Source: Symbiodinium natans (taxonomy: Eukaryota; Sar; Dinophyceae; Suessiales; Symbiodiniaceae). From it: DNA of 64,000 nucleotides. Position numbers and translations under genes: made by a program. The notes beneath the pieces are model-generated. The model saw only the letters and a program-made list of their open reading frames with translations. It was not told the origin of the DNA and ran no database searches. Location: contig CAJNDS010001079.1 of NCBI GenBank assembly GCA_905221605.1, forward strand, positions 547,001 to 611,000. Direction: 5' to 3'. The stretch's first letter is position 1. Every line of letters starts with the position of its first letter. Below are positions 58,549 to 64,000 of this stretch, piece by piece.

Positions 58549-59830
58549 GTTTTTTTGTTATTTGCTCTTGGGTAGGTTGGACGATCTTGAGCAGTTTATA
58601 CTTTTTAAAACCCTCTCACTGTATCGTTGTAATTCTCCATTTTTGTATTTGTGATGTTTTACGTTATATTATAAATTGCGTGATGAAGTTGCTTCCGTCA
58701 GGTGGTGAGCGATCATCCGCCTGGTGCGAGGCTGTGCAGGATGCTTACACCATGAGCGCAGCCTAAGACTTGAACCCAACCCGATGGCGCCTCGTTTGGG
58801 GTGTATAGACTACGAGACTACAATTTAGGGTTTAGGGTTTAGGGTTTAGGGGACAACCCCTCCCCCCCCCCCCCCTTGGTCCCGGCAGAAGCTGGCGGCT
58901 TGAAGGTCAGAGCTATGCTGGCCGGTGTCTAGCCATGTCACGGAATATTCAGTTGCAGTCCTGATGGCAACCCGGTTGGAGATGGCATGGTAAGTGTTCT
59001 TTAAGTGGCGTTAAGTAGGAGGCCCCGCAGTACCTTGGGTACTCAGAACCTATAAACGATCAACTCTACTTTGTACCCACTTGCTCCGTCCCCCGATACT
59101 CCGAGTAGGACCCCTAAACCCTAAACCCCAAACCCTAAACCCTAAACCCTAAACTCTAAACCCTCAACCCTAAACCCTCGTCTGCTCAGTCAGGTAGTTT
59201 CACGAACTGTGCATCAGAGGCACAGCACAAGAACCGTCACCTATCAGCCTACATTCCATGTTCTAAAAGCGGTGGTTTTTGGGCAGCGGGCCTCCGAACA
59301 TGATGAGGCCCAGCTTCGTTGCAAACGCCATCGCTGGGAATCGGGGGCTGCGCACGGAGGCGCGGGTTGACATGGGATCGTGCCGGCGTTGGTCAAAACT
59401 AGGGCTCTTTTTAAGGGTATGGAAATACAAATGGGCCTGCATTGTAATAGTTAAAGAAGGGATCCTAATGCTGAATACCCCCCATGTCTCCATACTAGAG
59501 CAGTGTTGCTAAAGGGTGTTGTGACAGTCGTTGCGGGGGCTACAGCTTTTAGAGGTTTTCCGTGGTGTGCGGCCGCAGTTGGCGCATTCCAGATTTTCGG
59601 ATGGTTGTTTCGAGAATCATCACTTGCATATGAAGCATGTGAGCACTTGTTACATTGTCATCCCCCTTTTTGGGATAGTACATGATCGTACGAAGCCTCA
59701 GCCTTTTCGGATACCCAGGAGGGTCCACAACCTAGAAAACTATCCCACCTGTTGATGGGCGCCCTTGTCCATCAGGCCCTCCCGGCACTGTTCCCGCATG
59801 GCCTGGCCGCGCTGCTGGCGTTGTGCGGGG
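53928..59830 (+). CDS. Unidentified multi-exon gene, partial, possibly a membrane protein
   Basis: Exon-like islands between heptamer arrays have matching phases and GC or GT donors: 53928-54025, 55212-55288, 56071-56128, 57050-57108, 57592 to about 57645, 58010 to about 58075, and 59736 to about 59828. The joined reading includes EEMFPDQCLGWPKGPNGS, then DRERLAKDEALLQRLEDLFG, LEKQLAALAGFGRNPSAQG, and FVDQLAYASMVVLISLLVS (a likely transmembrane helix). It continues with QDRWWRRGLIE, and HLLMGALVHQALPALFPHG (second hydrophobic helix). I do not recognise the family; the first and last exons are missing. The first four exons are reasonably supported by phase; the last three are tentative. Confidence 0.5.
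54030..57045. repeat. Heptamer arrays between exons of the unidentified gene
   Basis: CCCTAAA arrays at 54032-54090, 54960-55190 (with CAACT interruptions), 55325-55412, 56602-56790 and 56978-57043; a TTTAGGG run at 56448-56468. Stretches between them carry no further recognisable exon. Confidence 0.88.
54501..54667. repeat. Head-to-head telomere-like array junction
   Basis: TTTAGGG-type units run into the palindrome AGGGTTAACCCT (centre between 54536 and 54537). They continue as about 12 CCCTGAA units (54538-54624) and then seven CCCTAAA units. Confidence 0.92.
57150..57600. repeat. Variant heptamer arrays, G-strand then C-strand
   Basis: GGTTTAGGGG-type variants (57155-57345) are followed by CCCCCAAGC/CCCAAAC-type variants (57420-57590). 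They form an inverted arrangement in one intron of the unidentified gene. Confidence 0.85.
58105..58205 (+). repeat. TTTAGGG array
   Basis: Degenerate units including TTTCGGG and TTTTAGGG variants, downstream of the tentative exon at 58010. Confidence 0.85.
58471..58550 (+). repeat. (GT)n microsatellite
   Basis: About 37 GT units, one GC interruption near the end, then a T run. Confidence 0.97.
59109..59305 (+). repeat. CCCTAAA array followed by dispersed repeat copy B
   Basis: The array at 59109-59178 is followed by CCTCGTCTGCTCA (59176-59188), a 32-base insertion relative to copy A, and the shared block AAGAACCGTCACCTATCAGC onward. Confidence 0.85.
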
Positions 59831-60639
59831 GCTCTCAGAAAATTTCGGGAACGAAGCTTTGGAGGTTTTGTGCTTGTTGTGTGCATCTGAAGATGCCCTT
59901 GGCAGCTCTGGGAAGACTTAGGCTGGCGCCGGCCGGATCACGGCTTCCTGCTGTTGCAGAACTTGTTCGCTGCGGGTGACGCAGGCAGGAACTGCAGTTG
60001 GAGATATGTCGAGGCTCCGTGCCGTTCATGTCGTGCGTGTGGCGCTCGAGGCGCCTTGTCGAGACACCGTGCACAGTCGAGAAGAGCTTGTGTTATGAAG
60101 TTCTTTAAGCACTGAAGCCTTCTCGGCGACCGCGATTGAAGTTCAAGGCATTCGAACGGCGGCTTTCCTCTTTCTCTTTTCCCTTCTCCTTTCGAAGAGG
60201 AATAGCAGCTTGCAAGCAGTAATCGTGAGCACAGGCAGGAGCCTGGCAACATTTATGAACCGAGTGACCGCGCTGGTCATTTGCCGTTTCAGACCCAGTC
60301 TTGGAGCAATGCAGCCGACATGGCAGAACAGAAACCCTCAACAAGTTGTAGCTCGGCCCCACTTTGAACAGACCTTGCAGTGCGTAAGGGCGTGATGGCG
60401 AGACCAGAACCGCTCTCTCACCCTCTAGGCCACGTGGTTGCGGTAGGCAAGGATGTTTTTCAGTATCGCAGAAAGGCACCGACCAGAAAATCCTAGAACT
60501 CCAATGCCTTACTTCGGGATTTAAAGCAGCACAGGTTGGTGACTTCCCGAGCATAAACCCTCAACCCTTGGACCCAAACCTTTTGAGCCTTACAACCTAA
60601 ACTTACTTCGGCTTAGTGACTTAGTGTTGGGGGCCGCAG

Positions 60640-60701
60640 GTGTCGCCGGTGCGGAGCGCCTTGCCGAGGAGCCCTGCGTGTTGCCCGGCGAGATGTTTGA
60701 G
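60640..60701 (+). CDS. Lone exon-like segment
   Basis: It is bounded by CAG and a GT donor and reads AERLAEEPCVLPGEMFE. The text recalls the small domain of PLP-dependent class I/II aminotransferases (a Leu-Pro-Gly followed by an aromatic), but this is weak and no partner exon was found. It could also belong to the unidentified gene upstream. Confidence 0.35.
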
Positions 60702-61639
60702 GTACAGACGGCGCCGGGGTTTCAGGGTCTGTCGAGGTAGGGTTTACAGCTTAGGGTTTATAGATTTGGGGATGAGGGTGGCGGAGGTTGGTCTTCAGCT
60801 ATTGTTCTCTTCACGCTTGGGTGTGAAAGGTTGGGGGAGCTGGGTGGCTGCTGGCCGCATGTTTGCCAGAATCTTTGCACCGAAAGCGGTCCAATGGTGC
60901 ATTGCTTATGTGATCTGCAAGTTCGACGTGCTCTGTACGAAAACCTTGAAAGGCCGCCAGGTCTTGCTGACCCATGAGAATTGTCTCTTCGCTGTCCTCT
61001 TGTGTGCCGCCTCCGCTCGGTGAGTCAAGCCTCCTGTTGGCAAGCTTGCACGGTTCTGAGCCACCGCTCCGAGCCGGGTTTGTAATGCAAAACCTCCCCT
61101 GCCTTGTGCGCAATGGTAGCTGGAGCGATGCAGTCTAAATTGCTCACCGAGGTTGTCTGACTTGCACCTCAGAAAGAGGAATTTCAAAAACCTGAGAAGC
61201 CGGAAACAAACCCTCGCAGGACAGGGGAAATCGGAAGTCTAGGAAAGAGAGCGACGGCTACCTCATCTGTCTTGTGCCACTCCCTTTAGGGCTGCTATCA
61301 GCTATTGAGCCAGCTTGCCATAGCTGGTGTCAGATACTGCCATTTTGGGTTATGTCATGCTTGTTTACGGTTGCATTCTCAGGTTGTACATGGCGCTGAG
61401 CCTTCTCAGAGCCGTCAGTGACTTTGGCCAGTTTCAGCCAGCATTCCACTGCAGCACAAAGTTGCACAGCAATGTTGATAGAGCCCCTGCACAGATGCTT
61501 GTCGGTCGCGCAGCCCATCAAGCTCTGGATGCATATTGGGTGTGGCACAATGCTCGATCAATCATCTTAGCTGTAGCCAGAGCCTTCGTGGAATGTCAAG
61601 CGCAGCAGAACAGCACAGCATCATACGGAGCTTCCTTTC
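60702..61639. other. Spacer without a recognised gene
   Basis: The last heptamer-like copies are near 60738-60765. Small open frames (for example part of 61327-61821) show hydrophobic stretches but no known motif. Confidence 0.35.
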
Positions 61640-62461
61640 ATGGCGCTGGGAAGCAGATGGCGGTCCTCGTGGGCCCTCAGCATAGTCAGCCTAGCTGGGC
61701 TTGCTGGGCTTGCCTGGCTTGCAAGGAAGGTCATCAAAGCGCTTGCCAGAAGACCCAAGAGTCTAGACTGCTCGGCCCCCGTGCAAGCTCCTCGGGAAGT
61801 CTCTCAGGGCCACACGGATGAAGTGGGCCGTGCCCCAGCGGAGTCTCTTGACGGCCCTTTGCCGTCTCTGCCGGCAGCTGGCAGCACAGCGGCTGCGCCG
61901 GCTGCGGGGCCACCGGCGGCTGCGGTGCCACCGGCGGCTGCGGTGCCACCGGCGGCTGCGGCTGCCCCGGAAGCGTCGCAAGGCCCCGATCCGAGGCCGG
62001 GCGAGCCGCAGGCGGAGGCTGCGCCGCCAGAGGCGGCGGTGGCTTCGGTCGCGGCTTCGGAAACGGCGTCGGCGGGGGCACCGCCTTCGAATGCCCCAAC
62101 CCAAGCAGGTGCCAAGAAGGCCGCCAAGGCGACCGGAATGGCACGTGGCTTCCTGAACAAGCCGGCAAAGAAGCAAAGCAAGAAGTCTGACTCGCAAGCT
62201 TCTAGTCCCGCCACTTCGGCCACCACTGCACCTCCAGAGGCACAGAAGGAGGACAGGGTCACAGCCCCAGACGATCCCAGTTCTGCCGCTGCCACTCGAC
62301 TTGAACCTCAGCCTGGTCTCAAGCCGGAGATGTCAGACACAGACACAGCCGTTACGTCTTTAACGCGGATCATCATTCTTCTCTGTTCTTCTTTTAGTTG
62401 TTTTGTTCACGTCACCGTTGTTTCTGCTTTGCAGTTTAGGTGCCGTCGTCTCGCAATCTAA
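61640..62461 (+). CDS. Ala/Pro-rich ORF with N-terminal transmembrane segment
   Basis: The 273-codon frame starts with an ATG and a hydrophobic helix (ALSIVSLAGLAGLAWLARKV). A long Ala/Pro/Glu-rich region follows, with three tandem VPPAAA-type units. Then comes a basic patch (AKKAAKATGMARGFLNKPAKKQ), an acidic/Ser-rich tail and a second hydrophobic stretch near the end. The 3' part beyond roughly 62350 reads like intron translated in frame. It may be a first exon or a single-exon gene. No domain was recognised. The coding look and the ATG support a real exon at least to about residue 235. Confidence 0.5.
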   Translation: MALGSRWRSSWALSIVSLAGLAGLAWLARKVIKALARRPKSLDCSAPVQAPREVSQGHTDEVGRAPAESLDGPLPSLPAAGSTAAAPAAGPPAAAVPPAAAVPPAAAAAPEASQGPDPRPGEPQAEAAPPEAAVASVAASETASAGAPPSNAPTQAGAKKAAKATGMARGFLNKPAKKQSKKSDSQASSPATSATTAPPEAQKEDRVTAPDDPSSAAATRLEPQPGLKPEMSDTDTAVTSLTRIIILLCSSFSCFVHVTVVSALQFRCRRLAI

Positions 62462-62765
62462 AGAGACAGGCTAATGAGCCCATCTTTACCAACATGTTAT
62501 TGCTCATGACATCAACTCCGTGAAAGGAAGACACATGAATCATCAGACTCCGATCCTGCTTTGAGCGCCAAGGTAAAGGAAATAGCACGCGAGCAGGAGG
62601 CAAGCCTGCTTGTCCTTCTGAGCGTGTGGAGTTCTATAGGAGGCATGACGTTTCGTCCTGAGGGAGATAGTCGAAAATGCTCCTGTTGCTTTTCTGGGCT
62701 CCTGCATGTGCTCCTAGGTGGTTCACTGGAACCTAATGCCTAAGCCTTAGAATCAGACCTGGCAG

Positions 62766-63981
62766 GTTGGAGTCGCGGCGTTCCACAACTGCTCCTTTCG
62801 TGAGGCAAAGGCCTCGTTCGAGCGGATGCGCGACATCGCGCGCACTGCCGGACTTGGTCGGGAGGAGGGCCAAGCCAACCGACTTCTGGCAAACGCTCTG
62901 GACAAGCTGGATGCTCCTGAAGCCGAGACTTGGTCCAAAAATGAAAACAAGTCTTCCTTATTTTTGGGGTAATATAGGGATTCTCATCTTTCATGTTTTT
63001 TGAGGTTCTTAAGCAAATAGTAGCAAGTGTGACCGCTTTTCCTTCTCGGCTTGAGGACATCGATGCGGCCTATCAGCAGGCGATGCGAAGTGCGCACAAG
63101 CACGACGATATGGAGCTGCGCCCCAGATGCAGTGGAGACATTCATAGAGGATAGAATAGAGGAGAGAGGGAACTCGGATTCTCGGACTGGTGGCTGCCGC
63201 CTTTTGTTGGGAGCATGAGCTGAGCCGCTGAGGTCCTTCAACGTGTTGACGGGCATGGGCTCGCATGCGGTCAAAACAGGCGACTTGGATCTGGCGGAGC
63301 ATCTCTACCAGCAGTCGCTCATGTTGCTCGGTGGGCCCCGGGAAGATTGCACTACTTCCCTTACTGGGCTGAAGAGCGTCTCGTTTAGGAGTATTATGTT
63401 CGGAGGGTCTGAGCGGCCAGCTTAGGTTGGCACAGCGTGTGCTCACAGTCCACGAGCAGGGCATTGCCGAAGGCAACCTGGGTATGTGCCTGGGCCAGAT
63501 GGAAGGAAGGAGAGCCGAGTGCTTGGACCACTTCAAAAAAGCCATCAAGCTTCAGAAGGAGGGTACGAACCCCCATGCCATTGTGACCCTGACGGCGAAC
63601 TTCGCCTCCGCGCTTTGTGCCGACGGAAAGTACGAGGACGCAAAGAAGGAGTACGAGAACGCGTTGGTGCTCGCTCGGCGAATTGGTGACCGTCGGGTGG
63701 AAGTAAACATCCTGACGAACCTCGCGAACCTTTGCGAGAACATCCTCCTGCTGCCTGAGAAGGCCCGCCAGTACCGGTCTGCTCTGAAGGGGGAGTACAG
63801 CAAAGATGCTTGTGCCATCTGCCTGGAGCCGCTGGATCTGGAGGGCCGCACGCAGACGGTCTTGCAGTGCAGCCACATCTACCACAGCCAGTGCATCGAT
63901 CAGATCCTGTCCAGCGACTCGGAGAGCCGGAGCAAGTGCCCTCTGTGCCGCAACTCCTTCTTCAGCTTCACCGCTGCCTGA
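62766..63981 (+). CDS. TPR and RING-H2 protein, probable E3 ubiquitin ligase (5' end not found)
   Basis: Exons 62766-62924, 63056-63117, 63233-63322 and 63426-63981 join in phase, with donors GA, GC and GT. They give about 288 residues to a TGA stop. Several TPR-like helical pairs are visible: FREAKASFERMRDIART, AAYQQAMRSAHKH, LAEHLYQQSLM-LAQRV, CLDHFKKAIKLQ and YEDAKKEYENALVLAR. The C-terminus is a RING-H2 finger: CAIC, then Cys-x-His (CSH), His-x2-Cys (HSQC) and CPLC, with all eight zinc ligands. RING-H2 fingers recruit E2 enzymes, and TPRs bind partner proteins. The first exon present begins in phase 0 after CAG, so more N-terminal exons should lie upstream, perhaps near 62568. Unlike its neighbours, its introns lack heptamer repeats. 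Confidence 0.85.
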
Positions 63982-64000
63982 CGGAAGCCCCTGGCACTTA

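Noticed and set aside
61734-62295. Several overlapping minus-strand frames opposite the Ala/Pro-rich ORF
   Set aside because: Low-complexity GCC/GGC-type codons keep all frames open; only the plus frame gives a hydrophobic start and a sensible charge pattern.

Overview
The window is eukaryotic nuclear DNA, most likely from a dinoflagellate (Symbiodiniaceae or a relative). Three things point there. Introns reconstructed from protein homology use mainly GC-AG, then GT-AG and GA-AG borders. The intron and spacer repeats are the heptamer TTTAGGG/CCCTAAA. A non-LTR retrotransposon carries its own C5 cytosine DNA methyltransferase, a combination reported from Symbiodinium. No rRNA, tRNA or CRISPR feature was seen.

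Left block (1-27 kb, no heptamer repeats). From 21.6 kb leftward, everything recognisable is on the minus strand. A roughly 12.8 kb retroelement has two intact giant ORFs: ORF1 (2099 aa, DNA methyltransferase) and ORF2 (about 2164 aa, AP-endonuclease, reverse transcriptase, CCHC knuckle, RNase H). They are joined by an ATGA stop-start overlap and preceded by three tandem palindromes. Downstream on the same strand lies a train of six intronless ORFs of unknown function, the last running off the left edge; one looks like an alpha/beta-hydrolase. To the right (24.7-26.3 kb, plus strand) is a dead Ty1/copia-type reverse transcriptase, then short fragments of a helicase and of a translation-factor GTPase exon.

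Right block (27-64 kb, plus strand). Four genes can be built exon by exon. (1) A secreted VIT/VWA-domain protein, 4 exons. (2) DIS3/RRP44, the exosome ribonuclease, reconstructed as 29 exons over 17 kb that join in frame to 1042 codons. (3) A two-domain DJ-1/PfpI protein, 4 exons, lying wholly inside DIS3 intron 14. (4) A TPR-RING-H2 protein at the right edge. Between DIS3 and the TPR gene lie phase-compatible exons of an unidentified, possibly membrane, gene and an Ala/Pro-rich ORF. Introns and spacers from 27 to 60.7 kb are packed with degenerate heptamer arrays in both orientations, some forming inverted pairs within one intron and one forming a head-to-head junction.

The genes do not form a pathway. 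The main interest is genome architecture: a methyltransferase-carrying retroelement with a following ORF train, and housekeeping genes broken into tiny exons by telomere-like introns, one of which hosts another gene.
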